A stretch of DNA of 64,000 nucleotides from Chitinophagaceae bacterium (lineage in GTDB: Bacteria; Bacteroidota; Bacteroidia; Chitinophagales; Chitinophagaceae), in NCBI GenBank assembly GCA_016787065.1, contig JAEUVD010000033.1:159009-223008 (forward strand), read 5' to 3'. Shown here in pieces: positions 19,101-26,321 of the stretch. The notes below the pieces were generated by a model. That model was not told the DNA's origin. It was given only the letters and a program-made list of their open reading frames with translations, and did not search any database. Within the stretch, counting starts at the first letter, position 1. Every line of letters begins with the position of its first letter. The position numbers and the translations under genes are program-made.

Positions 19101-20543
19101 TACGGCAAGTTGATTAATAGAATGACATCCAATATCCGACTTAACATCGCAGGTGTATATGGTAGTTGAAGAAGGTGTCACATAAATTGGATTGGTTGTA
19201 TAAGCTCCTGGAGCCCAGTAATATGATAATAATGAAGCTGGAATCACATTGATTGGGGGCATCGTGATATTTGCGCCTTGTCCGATACAAATAGAGGCGT
19301 AGGAAGCAGGATTTTTTACCTCCATATATTGGTAAGTCATGGTACTTGTATTAGAACAACCATTTGCATCTGTAACTTGAATGGTATACACATTGGGAGT
19401 AGAAATGGTGTGATTGACGGATGTGTTATTGGCTATATTGTTTGCAAATATTGTGGCTGTGTTGAGGTTTTTGAATGTTAAGGGTGCAAAACCTGGACTG
19501 TTAGCTTGAACTGTTAAGGTGGCGTTGGAACCCAACGTGTTCGTACAAAGTTTTGGAGTTGTTATTGATATACTTGGCTTGCCTGTAACTTTAACTGTAG
19601 TGCTAGCCGTGCAACCGGAGGCATCTATAGCGGTTACGGTATATGTTACATTATTAGTTCCGATAAAAGTGCCTGGTGATGAGAATGAGCCGGGTGAAAC
19701 TGAGTAATTAAGGTTAGGGTTATAGTTACTTATGTTAACATTGGTCGTACTGGAACCAGGAGGTATACAGTAATTAGTTAACACCGGGGTAGTTAGCAAG
19801 GCAATTGGAGGAAAACACCCCCAAGGTTGTGTTGGTATACTTGTATTTGGGATGTAATGTTTATTGTCTAGAAAAATTTGATTGGATGTAGAAATTGAAC
19901 CAGTTAAAGCAAACCGCATCGGGCTTGTATTTCCCGAAAACAATTGACGATTGAGAATATTTACAGTTATTGTGTTTTTTCCTGGATTTACAACAACATT
20001 TAATGATACAGTCTGATTTCCAGGGGTACAAGTTGTAGAGAATATTTGAGTCGAACTAGTGCCAGAACTTAAGATCATTGATTCAATTTTATCATCCCAG
20101 GCTACAGAGAAGTTTAAGGAAACAGTAGTAGGGGCAAGAATATCAACCCAAAAATCTCGTACAAATGTGTAGTAATTGCTATTCTGTTTTAAATTACATA
20201 ACCCATTTGCATTATTATTTACATCGCCAGTGCAAACAACACTTATTGGTCTCCAATTGGTATTGTTGAATGGAGAAGAAGCAAGTGGCGCCCATACTTC
20301 TGCGCACATGGGTACGGTCTGACCATCATCTGTACTTGTTATTTTCCAATATGCATCATTTTCGCAGGATGAATAGAAAGATCCAGTCATGTGATTTTTT
20401 CCAGTGGTAATATCCAGAGACTTTGTTTTCATACAACTAGGTATCGGATTAATTATTGGTGCTTGAGCGAAAATCTTACCCATATATAGAAGGCTTAGCA
20501 CGCTTACTATAATGACTTGATAGTTAAAACAATTTTTTTTCAT
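16161..20543 (-). CDS. Giant secreted right-handed beta-helix protein with T9SS type A sorting domain
   Basis: 1460 residues. The signal peptide (1-26) ends at KIFAQA. Residues ~30-230 are a beta-sandwich domain rich in Cys and Asn. Residues ~250-580 are Ig/PKD-like modules with 'TVTAIDASGCTAST' and 'VTDANGCSNTST' type turns. Residues ~610-1160 carry the repeated Asn/Gly/Ile pattern of a parallel beta-helix (e.g. 'IEQNTFT', 'IYDNRFKNI', 'IKGNSFSYLG'), a fold shared by pectate lyase-like and adhesin proteins. A T9SS type A domain (INLYPNPATDK to KKLIVQ) closes the protein. No catalytic residues could be assigned. It has no operon partner and is flanked on both sides by repeat-rich non-coding DNA, suggesting an accessory gene. 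Confidence 0.85.
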   Translation of the reverse strand: MKKNCFNYQVIIVSVLSLLYMGKIFAQAPIINPIPSCMKTKSLDITTGKNHMTGSFYSSCENDAYWKITSTDDGQTVPMCAEVWAPLASSPFNNTNWRPISVVCTGDVNNNANGLCNLKQNSNYYTFVRDFWVDILAPTTVSLNFSVAWDDKIESMILSSGTSSTQIFSTTCTPGNQTVSLNVVVNPGKNTITVNILNRQLFSGNTSPMRFALTGSISTSNQIFLDNKHYIPNTSIPTQPWGCFPPIALLTTPVLTNYCIPPGSSTTNVNISNYNPNLNYSVSPGSFSSPGTFIGTNNVTYTVTAIDASGCTASTTVKVTGKPSISITTPKLCTNTLGSNATLTVQANSPGFAPLTFKNLNTATIFANNIANNTSVNHTISTPNVYTIQVTDANGCSNTSTMTYQYMEVKNPASYASICIGQGANITMPPINVIPASLLSYYWAPGAYTTNPIYVTPSSTTIYTCDVKSDIGCHSINQLAVNVNPLPIITITSNNANCSPSFTATCNTSGNATYAWSGIVSNQTGSTIIAPLSSPPTPPLNGIFSVTCTDANGCVNTKTSTYIQNPFCCNPNVFSNTTFIPKFSSNSPYNNGTSASISSVLGSVINNFSNPIVFDGTILITQNISFINCPNILMAPGTNFIISNGATLSFENCELRSECNYMWNGMIASTPNETIKFRDCNIRDMLTGIQYMDGAKVSLIHNTFIDNWRSVKITNAPTNYTNLNGNCIIEQNTFTTTSNSFLLPPFNSSNQSNIGIQLTSCKTVDIGKLDFGNSMNVFENLVTGILIIHGSLSQIENYNIYDNRFKNIHNEFGWSEQQINSQIASSRQGAGIFFQTVSGFTMKHRLNVVYDVLIDNGFENCDKAIVGHRNNSYLMMLGIVNCFYGVAMFESDLQKQIIQNGIMTGCFNTIYVNGNMMQSSTIKENEIYIRELEMNGTTNPPLGIKIDQLSNNWSHIITIESNIVHVYNHAAGSGIYLNKTGRGMKVSSNLVELQITTPQLPTIGVISAGIYGVDCYGSFFDENILRGPNTLELVNQPNTFSGMKFSQSQHIDLKCNNFEFMKYGLYIEGNCGTNNLIIDKIKGNSFSYLGWGMYFVDNSTLGTLGTIGSTTSLDYNNVFLASGYSNGYYIFRTGTTQFDDRIYTQQITQNLSGATNFNARYVIPPFIGTAYNCSPTNFMVTTSNKYSTQAALDIINNNTTYSSNNLVAHSIDKEGLLTELHYNVLFRNSDPMFQQYYISEQTSDEGLISKIDMIGDVLRDTIVLEDSIAVDSLVNLALVYSNSLSTNNIMTISEASIVYFLAKAINNEMELMTPQEILQLELLASQCPYVGGKGVYLARTLYANIDPSKTYNDEILCTTNFNQKGVSSNQILEKESGEFDKINLYPNPATDKVTLAYSIQPTTLSEVIITDLMGKKIQTISLNHFTDKIDISTVELQKGVYFCSLYSNSTLVQTKKLIVQ

Positions 20544-21707
20544 TTTATTTATTTTGATGTTTGAAAATTTATTTGAAGTTTTTAAGAAGAATATTTACAA
20601 GGATATACTGCAAGTATTTGATTGAAGTTTCGTAGTTCATGGTTATTTTCTTTCTGGGAACTATCTTTAAACCCTAATTTTAGGCATAGTGATAGTGTTG
20701 TTTTTAGTCTATGTAATAACTAAAAACATCTAATGACCAGATTCAATAAAGCATATTACCGTGACTAGTAATAGTCATTTCAGTTTGCGTATAGTACCAA
20801 ATTTTAGTTTTGTTTGCTTTATTTTCAGCAAACATTTAAAAATAGATTTTATTTGTATGGCGTATTACCGGCATTTAGCAAACGATATTGATTAAATAAA
20901 CTAGTTAACAATCCAGAACATACAATTGATCGTTGCATTTCATTTGAACGTGTTAATCTTGAACTTAGGTTGAAAAAGTTCGTATAAAATACCAATTTAT
21001 TTAAACGCTTCCATTCGATTAATATGGAACAACATGGTGTTTTCATTGTGAAAATCTTTTAGAATTAAAAGTTAATAATTACTCAAACTTACGTTTGTCT
21101 TCATTTACATAATATGATATAGTTGAGAACCATACGAATTGTCTTGAGAATAAGTAATTAGGGATTGAGATCGAATATTGTAAATAGGTAAAATAGTTTG
21201 CCATGTACAATTTTCCTTATCGGTTGGTATCTTCATCACAAGTTTTCGTATGAAAATGGTTTTCTACAACGAATTGAATGTTATCCCACCACTGGCGATA
21301 AATAGCGAAGTGGTTCTCATGCCCAAGCGATAAAAATTGTATGGTAACGATTTTGGTCCACTCTGATTACCCTTAAGTTACACAGCATAGGAGTTACATT
21401 TGGTATGAGCCGAGGACAAAAATGAAACCTACATGCTACACAGAACTATTTTATTACTTACTGGCACAGGCTGGCCACCGCACAAACCTACGCGCCAAGC
21501 CTGCGCCAGCTTTCGTGGATAATTACTTTCGCGAGCTAGAGCAAAATGCCTCAATGAATATAACTTCCTGATTAATTGCTTGTACTCTATATCATCTGTG
21601 AATTCCGTTTCATCCGATTTCATCCGTGATTCAGACAATGATGCAAGAGGCCCTATAAAAACTAAAAAGAAAATTTTGTTTGCTAACTCCTAAAAACTAT
21701 CTCCCCA
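20544..21707 (-). other. 1.2-kb non-coding region right of the giant gene
   Basis: No convincing gene was found. It contains a small inverted repeat (20762-20777, TGACTA/TAGTCA), a locally GC-richer patch around 21465-21540 of unknown origin, and copy B of the dispersed 99-bp repeat (21543-21641). Two short minus-strand frames (20849-21046 and 21429-21638) lack signals; the second is a translation through the repeat. Confidence 0.55.
21543..21641 (+). repeat. Dispersed ~99-bp repeat, copy B
   Basis: Same orientation as copy A at 15236, 6.3 kb away; the two copies bracket the giant beta-helix gene. The sequence just left of it is GC-richer than its surroundings and is not shared with copy A. 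Confidence 0.75.
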
Positions 21708-22094
21708 TCAATTCATCTTATACGGTGCTATCAAATCAAACTCGGGAACTTCAACATAAAATAATTTTTTATTCAGCATGTTCTCCATTTGATAACGACC
21801 TACCATACGACCCATATCCGTTTTGATATTCGCGCCGGAAACATATTGGAAACTTTCACCAGGTTCAAGTACCGGTTGTTGTCCTACCACACCATCACCT
21901 TCTATTTCACGCACTGTTCCGTTGCTATCAAAAATTTGCCAGTATCGTCGTAATAATTTGATAGGAAAATTTGAAAAATTGTCGATAGATATTCTGTAAT
22001 TGAAGGTGTACTCATTCAGCATCGGGTTTGATTGTTGTTCGTTATAAAACGTCTCAACGGTTATGCTAACGCCTTCTGTAATTTGTTGCTCCAT
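21708..22094 (-). CDS. apaG: ApaG family protein (DUF525)
   Basis: 128 residues, the usual ApaG length, forming a fibronectin-III-like fold. Conserved features are 'NYRISIDNFSN' in the first strand pair, LLRRYWQIFD, and GDGVVGQQPVLEPGESFQYVSG (signature GxGVVGxxPxLxPGxxFxYxS). ApaG is often annotated with Co2+/Mg2+ efflux, but its biochemical role is not settled; in eukaryotes the domain occurs in F-box proteins. It is the last gene of the lspA-led run and lies 74 bases after the small HExxH gene. Confidence 0.9.
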   Translation of the reverse strand: MEQQITEGVSITVETFYNEQQSNPMLNEYTFNYRISIDNFSNFPIKLLRRYWQIFDSNGTVREIEGDGVVGQQPVLEPGESFQYVSGANIKTDMGRMVGRYQMENMLNKKLFYVEVPEFDLIAPYKMN

Positions 22095-22168
22095 GACGTT
22101 TGTAAATGTAGGATTTTTTTCAAATCAACAAATTTTTTATCCGTATTCCTTCGTGGTTATTCGCGTTC

Positions 22169-22507
22169 TTAGTCTTCCAGTTTAACTCGCTGTAGTACGG
22201 TGTCATCTTTTTCTGCCAAACGTGCTTCAATCTCAAATGGATTTTGATAATATCCGTATTTAATCGAGTAGAACAGGTACTTCATCAAAAACATAAAACC
22301 TCCATGTTCCTGATATTGAAGTACATGCTTTATTTCATGTTGAAGCATCGGTTTGTTGGCTATTAATTGAGCCTTACTGATGCCATGTAAATAAATAGTA
22401 CGAAAAAATACAATAGCCAAACCATTCTTTGCGCCAAGTTTCTTTGCTGCCAAACGAGCTATCCAACTTCGCTCCTGAAAATGAATATGTATTAGAGGTC
22501 CTTCCAA
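22169..22507 (-). CDS. Small HExxH-motif protein, possible minimal metallopeptidase-like domain
   Basis: 112 residues with a zinc-binding style motif HEIKHVLQYQ (His57, Glu58, His61) and a later NPFEIEARLAE stretch that could supply the third ligand. This order resembles the HExxHxxQ core of DUF4157-type domains. A hydrophobic patch (FMFLMKYLFYSI) lies between the two. No substrate-binding domain is present, so activity is uncertain. The start is a TTG, since no ATG precedes the conserved part, and it overlaps the end of bcp by 16 bases. This implies translational coupling in the lspA-M23-bcp run. Confidence 0.65.
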   Translation of the reverse strand: MEGPLIHIHFQERSWIARLAAKKLGAKNGLAIVFFRTIYLHGISKAQLIANKPMLQHEIKHVLQYQEHGGFMFLMKYLFYSIKYGYYQNPFEIEARLAEKDDTVLQRVKLED

Positions 22508-22956
22508 ATTTTTCGAATCTGCTCGATTTGTTTTTTAGAAATTACTTGTTTAATTACATGATCGATATAACCATCCTCATTAATTAAAAAAGAACTTCGC
22601 TTCACACCCATGTGCTTATGCCCAAACATCGTTTTCTCTACCCATACACCATAGGTTTCCATCATGGAATGATCGGGATCGGATAACAAACTAAAGGGCA
22701 ACTGAAATTTTTCGATAAAAGCTCCATGACGTTTTACATCATCCGGACTAACACCTAAAATCACAATATTCTTTAGTTGAAACAAATGGATATGTTCCTT
22801 TAAATGACAAGCTTCTTCCGTGCATAACGGTGTATCATCTTCCGGATAAAAATAAAGGAGTACTTTTTGTCCTTTAAAATCCTTTAAGGAAACCTTTTTT
22901 CCGTCCTGATTTTTTAGCGTAAACGCTGGAGCTTTGTCGCCTGCTTGTATTGCCAT
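22492..22956 (-). CDS. bcp: Thioredoxin-dependent thiol peroxidase (Bcp/PrxQ)
   Basis: 154 residues of the peroxiredoxin Q type, reducing hydrogen and lipid peroxides in the cytoplasm with thioredoxin. The motif YFYPEDDTPLCTEEAC holds the peroxidatic Cys45 and the resolving Cys50 five residues later. The usual Gly before the first cysteine is Leu here. 'GVSPDD', 'LPFSLLSDPD' and 'SSFLINEDG' follow in the family order. One base separates it from the M23 peptidase stop, and its end overlaps the HExxH gene. Confidence 0.93.
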   Translation of the reverse strand: MAIQAGDKAPAFTLKNQDGKKVSLKDFKGQKVLLYFYPEDDTPLCTEEACHLKEHIHLFQLKNIVILGVSPDDVKRHGAFIEKFQLPFSLLSDPDHSMMETYGVWVEKTMFGHKHMGVKRSSFLINEDGYIDHVIKQVISKKQIEQIRKIWKDL

Positions 22957-22957
22957 A

Positions 22958-24652
22958 TTATCGTGTTAAGGTGAGTGTTGCTATTGCACAATTATTATTT
23001 TCATCAAATGCTTTTAGCTGAACTTCATGTTTTCCTTTTGGAAAATGCGCATCCAATTCATAATAAAATACATCGCCTTTTTGCACTACACGAAGCCAGT
23101 TGCCATCAACAAAAAGTTGGCACTTGGCAACAGAGGTAACATCATCTTTTATTATAAACGACAATGTTTTGAGTTTATTGATGGAGGCACCATTTTTAAG
23201 TGAAGTAGAAATCTGTGGAGGCTTGGTATCAATAACTACTTCATACGTTCCGAAGTCGCGAACCGATGCCGTTACCACTTGCCGATTTACCGATGCCGCC
23301 TTACCCTTTTTTTGTGTCTCACTTCCAAACGGGTAACGTACAACCGCAACTTTACTTTGTAAGGACTCGGGAATTGCTTTTTTTGTTTTCAAATTCAAAT
23401 CAAAATAAGTATGCACCGGAACATCGCTGGAATGCACTTGGTACTTCCAGCTATATTCCGAAGAAGATGGCGAAGAGGTAATATCCGGACAAACAGCATC
23501 GTACAAGGCCTCAGCCGGAAGATTGAACGAAAGGTTAGCCTCGTTTACCTGATGTATCTTTCCACAAGGCCATAAAGCCGTACAGTTATTATTGGAGGAA
23601 TTCGAAGTTGATCGTATAAAGAAAACTACTTCACTGCCTTGAAGTTTTGTGTCTAAGGCAACTACTTTAATTTTATGCGTCTTCTTATCACTAAGAGAAA
23701 TCATACCGTCACCGGCAACAAAATTCTTGTAAACGTTTAAATGGTCGCCCGGTAATTTGTGCGCAAGCTGTATCCAAGGGCCATTATTTTTTTTCGTTTT
23801 ATAATCAGCCAACGCATTCATATATCGTGTAATATCATAACTAATATCATCCATTTGCCAGGCAAATTGGAGTTCGTCATCCACATAAAGTTGAAGTTCA
23901 TAGACACCTAAGGTACCTGTTGCTATTTCACTAAAATCGTCGGCAGAAATACCAACATACATTTGTTCCGAAGGAAACAATAGTGTGTCTTTAGTCAATG
24001 CGTTATTCTTTACCATAAACAATTGCGGTTTTTGATGATAGATACTCTTGTTACCATCATACAATGCCACTTGTTTAATTTTTGGTGCTTTGCTGTCGGG
24101 TATCTTGGTAAAAAACAACAAAGGGTTCAACGGATTTTCGGTTTTTGTATCGCGAATTTCTAAATGAAGATGAGGGCCTTGTGAAGAACCTGTATTGCCA
24201 CTCAGTGCAATAAAGCTATCTTTATTAACCGGAAACTGATGCGGTAGAAAATACACATCTTGCTTCCAACTTTTATCTTCATACTGTTTGGAGCGGATGA
24301 AGGATTCCAATTCAGGAAAGAAACGATTTAGATGTGCGTACAATGAGGTATAACCATTGCCATGAGTTATATAGATGGCATTACCGAATCCGCCGGCTTC
24401 AATTTTTACTCTGGAAATAAAGCCATCACCAATGGCATAAACCGGAACATTTTCCTTACCATCGGTTCGGATGTCGATACCTGAATGAAAATGATTCGGT
24501 CTGCATTCTCCAAAATTTCCAACCAAGGAAACAGGAATTTTCATCGGATAGGAGAAAGAGGTGGTTGGGTATTTTTTTACCGGAAAAACACTTTGTGCTT
24601 GCGTATTAAAAAACACAGCACAAGCGATAATAAACAATAAAATAGGGCGCAT
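22958..24652 (-). CDS. M23 family metallopeptidase (LytM domain), exported
   Basis: About 564 residues. A signal peptide (MRPILLFIIACAVFFNTQAQ) is followed by the M23 domain at ~40-190. It shows HFHSGID (first zinc ligands), 'YAIGDGFIS', 'GNAIYITHGNGYTSLYAHL' and GPHLHLEI (HxH motif). The remaining ~370 residues are beta-rich with a C-terminal Ig-like strand pattern. M23 enzymes cut peptidoglycan cross-bridges, or act as inactive LytM regulators; here the zinc ligands look intact. The ATG at 24652 overlaps the lspA stop (TGATG); a GTG one codon earlier is also possible. Confidence 0.9.
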   Translation of the reverse strand: MRPILLFIIACAVFFNTQAQSVFPVKKYPTTSFSYPMKIPVSLVGNFGECRPNHFHSGIDIRTDGKENVPVYAIGDGFISRVKIEAGGFGNAIYITHGNGYTSLYAHLNRFFPELESFIRSKQYEDKSWKQDVYFLPHQFPVNKDSFIALSGNTGSSQGPHLHLEIRDTKTENPLNPLLFFTKIPDSKAPKIKQVALYDGNKSIYHQKPQLFMVKNNALTKDTLLFPSEQMYVGISADDFSEIATGTLGVYELQLYVDDELQFAWQMDDISYDITRYMNALADYKTKKNNGPWIQLAHKLPGDHLNVYKNFVAGDGMISLSDKKTHKIKVVALDTKLQGSEVVFFIRSTSNSSNNNCTALWPCGKIHQVNEANLSFNLPAEALYDAVCPDITSSPSSSEYSWKYQVHSSDVPVHTYFDLNLKTKKAIPESLQSKVAVVRYPFGSETQKKGKAASVNRQVVTASVRDFGTYEVVIDTKPPQISTSLKNGASINKLKTLSFIIKDDVTSVAKCQLFVDGNWLRVVQKGDVFYYELDAHFPKGKHEVQLKAFDENNNCAIATLTLTR

Positions 24653-25353
24653 CACGAAACTACGGAATGATTATTTTGTTCAGTTATTTCTTCTGGGTTT
24701 ACAACCTCTTGTTCAACAACAGGTCTTACTTCAAAACCAGGTTTCTTCTGAAGAATACTTCGTTGAAAAACAAATATGGCAATTACTCCACCACTAATAG
24801 CAGCATCGGCTATGTTGAAAATAGGACGAAAGAACTGAAACTCTTTGCCACCTACAACAGGAAACCAAATAGGGTAGTGGCCATCAATTAACGGGAAGTA
24901 AAGCATATCAACCACTCGACCATGGAATAAGGAAGCATAACCCTGTCCCCATGGAACTAGTTTAGCTGCTCCTGAACCATGAAACGGCGTGTCGGTGAAT
25001 ATCTTACCATAGGCTACGCTGTCGATGCAATTACCTAAAGCCCCTGCTAAAATAAGTGAAGCACAAAAAATGAGGCCATTCGAATAGCCGGCATCAATAA
25101 TGTATTTTTTTATGAGAAAGATACCAGCAATACAGGCGATAAGCCGAAAGCTAGTTAAGATGAGTTTGCCATAAGGCCCGCCAATTTCCATACCAAAAGC
25201 CATACCTTCATTTTCAATGAAATGAAGTTTAAACCAGTTACCAAGAACATTCACTTCCTGGCCATAATGAAAATGTGTTTTAATATAAATTTTGAGTACC
25301 TGATCAAGGAGCAACACAATGAACACGGTAAACAGCACATGTTTTAATTTCAA
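24652..25353 (-). CDS. lspA: Lipoprotein signal peptidase (prolipoprotein signal peptidase II)
   Basis: 233 residues, longer than the typical ~165 because of an extra loop and a basic and acidic tail. Four membrane helices are visible. The catalytic aspartates appear in GALGNCIDS (family GN.IDR, here Arg to Ser) and FNIADAAIS (family FN.AD..I). It removes signal peptides from diacylglyceryl-modified lipoproteins in the inner membrane. The start is TTG at 25353: there is no ATG before the first helix, and the promoter motif sits 16 bases upstream, as at other genes here. It leads the run to the M23 peptidase, bcp and apaG. Confidence 0.92.
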   Translation of the reverse strand: MKLKHVLFTVFIVLLLDQVLKIYIKTHFHYGQEVNVLGNWFKLHFIENEGMAFGMEIGGPYGKLILTSFRLIACIAGIFLIKKYIIDAGYSNGLIFCASLILAGALGNCIDSVAYGKIFTDTPFHGSGAAKLVPWGQGYASLFHGRVVDMLYFPLIDGHYPIWFPVVGGKEFQFFRPIFNIADAAISGGVIAIFVFQRSILQKKPGFEVRPVVEQEVVNPEEITEQNNHSVVS

Positions 25354-25369
25354 GAGAAAAAATTTCGAA

Positions 25370-25377
25370 CAAAAGTA
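25370..25377 (-). promoter_or_regulatory. -7 promoter element (TACTTTTG) of lspA
   Basis: Minus-strand TACTTTTG fits TAnnTTTG. The 16-base gap to the TTG start supports that start codon. Confidence 0.6.
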
Positions 25378-25598
25378 AGGTATTTCAAAGAATACTGCTT
25401 CGTTACAGGTTAATGATTAGTCCTTGATGCTGTAGGTGACTCTGTTGCCGTTTTGATTTGATTTTTTGACGTGAATTCGTAGTTGGGTCATTGCTTAGTA
25501 CTGTTTCATTCACATATCCGGATTTCTCTTTAACCAGCACGCTTGCGCTGAAAGTCTATTTCAATCCAAAATAAATTGTGATTTATGAAAAATGAAAC

Positions 25599-25606
25599 TA
25601 CATTTG
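25599..25606 (+). promoter_or_regulatory. -7 promoter element (TACATTTG) of the lipoprotein-folB pair
   Basis: TACATTTG fits TAnnTTTG, 20 bases before the ATG at 25627. Confidence 0.55.
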
Positions 25607-25626
25607 TTTGATTAGTTTACACCTCT

Positions 25627-25956
25627 ATGAAGTTGACACGCATCGTTTCTCTTAGTATATTGTTAGTAACAGGCTTGGCCTTATTCAATTCATCTTGCAG
25701 AAAGAAGAAAGATGAACCGGTTTCTAAAATTTGTGCGAGTAAAACGTTGTACAACAAAGGCGATACGATTAAACTGGAGAATTGTTCGGATAATTACACC
25801 AAGCAGCGTTGGCGTTTTCCTGATGGAACACAATCAACAGATAAGGTAATTTATTATGTTCCGGCCACAGTTGGATTTTATAAGTTTACCTTGTATGTAA
25901 GCAATTCCGATTATGTGTACGACTACGAATCATACACCTATGTTGAAGTTAAATAG
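25627..25956 (+). CDS. Small putative lipoprotein with a PKD-like domain
   Basis: 109 residues. A hydrophobic leader ends at FNSSCRKKKDE, where Cys24 is the likely lipidated residue; the box lacks the classical Leu at -3 but is acceptable for Bacteroidota. The rest is a single beta-sandwich ('KGDTIKLENCSDN..KQRWRFPDGTQST', '..GFYKFTLYVSN') resembling a PKD domain. It probably sits in the outer membrane as an uncharacterised surface lipoprotein. It is followed after 6 bases, in the same frame, by folB, so the pair shares a transcript. Confidence 0.7.
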   Translation: MKLTRIVSLSILLVTGLALFNSSCRKKKDEPVSKICASKTLYNKGDTIKLENCSDNYTKQRWRFPDGTQSTDKVIYYVPATVGFYKFTLYVSNSDYVYDYESYTYVEVK

Positions 25957-25962
25957 GTAGTT

Positions 25963-26316
25963 ATTTTACACGTACGATTAAATCAAATTGAACTCTTCGG
26001 TTATCATGGTTTATATCCTGAAGAGCGAATACTTGGGAATCGATTTATTCTTTCCATTGATATAGCCTTAAGAAAAACTGAAATCCAAACATTAAACGAT
26101 AGTATAGATTACACTCAAGTACTAGACATTATTCGTACGCGTTTTAATAAACCAAGTTTGTTACTAGAAACCTTATTACTTGAAATTGAAAAAGATCTTT
26201 TGCAGCATTTTGCACCAAAGATGGCGAAGCTTTTTATCAAGTTAGAAAAATGTAATCCTCCCTTATCGGGTCGAGTTTTTTCAAGTGAGGTAATTCTGGA
26301 AAAAGATTACATCTAA
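25963..26316 (+). CDS. folB: Dihydroneopterin aldolase, with apparent ATT start
   Basis: 117 codons open from just after the lipoprotein stop to a TAA. The product is clearly FolB: 'IELFGYHGLYPEER' near the N-terminus (including the catalytic-type Glu), 'SIDYTQV' (~residue 51), 'LLETLLLEIEKDLL', and IKLEKCNPPLSG with the conserved Lys. The enzyme converts dihydroneopterin to 6-hydroxymethyl-dihydropterin in folate synthesis. No ATG, GTG or TTG precedes the conserved region; the codon ATT at 25963 lies where the family start is expected, about a dozen residues before GYHG. The gene ends 5 bases from a convergent stop. The product is complete by length (family ~120). Confidence 0.8.
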   Translation: MLHVRLNQIELFGYHGLYPEERILGNRFILSIDIALRKTEIQTLNDSIDYTQVLDIIRTRFNKPSLLLETLLLEIEKDLLQHFAPKMAKLFIKLEKCNPPLSGRVFSSEVILEKDYI

Positions 26317-26321
26317 ATCAA

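Noticed and set aside
20849..21046. 65-codon minus-strand frame right of the giant gene
   Set aside because: Composition and context are like non-coding DNA, and no motif or signal was seen.
21429..21638. 69-codon frame with SESRMKSDETEFTDDIE
   Set aside because: This is the translation of the dispersed repeat and adjacent repeat-like sequence, not a gene.
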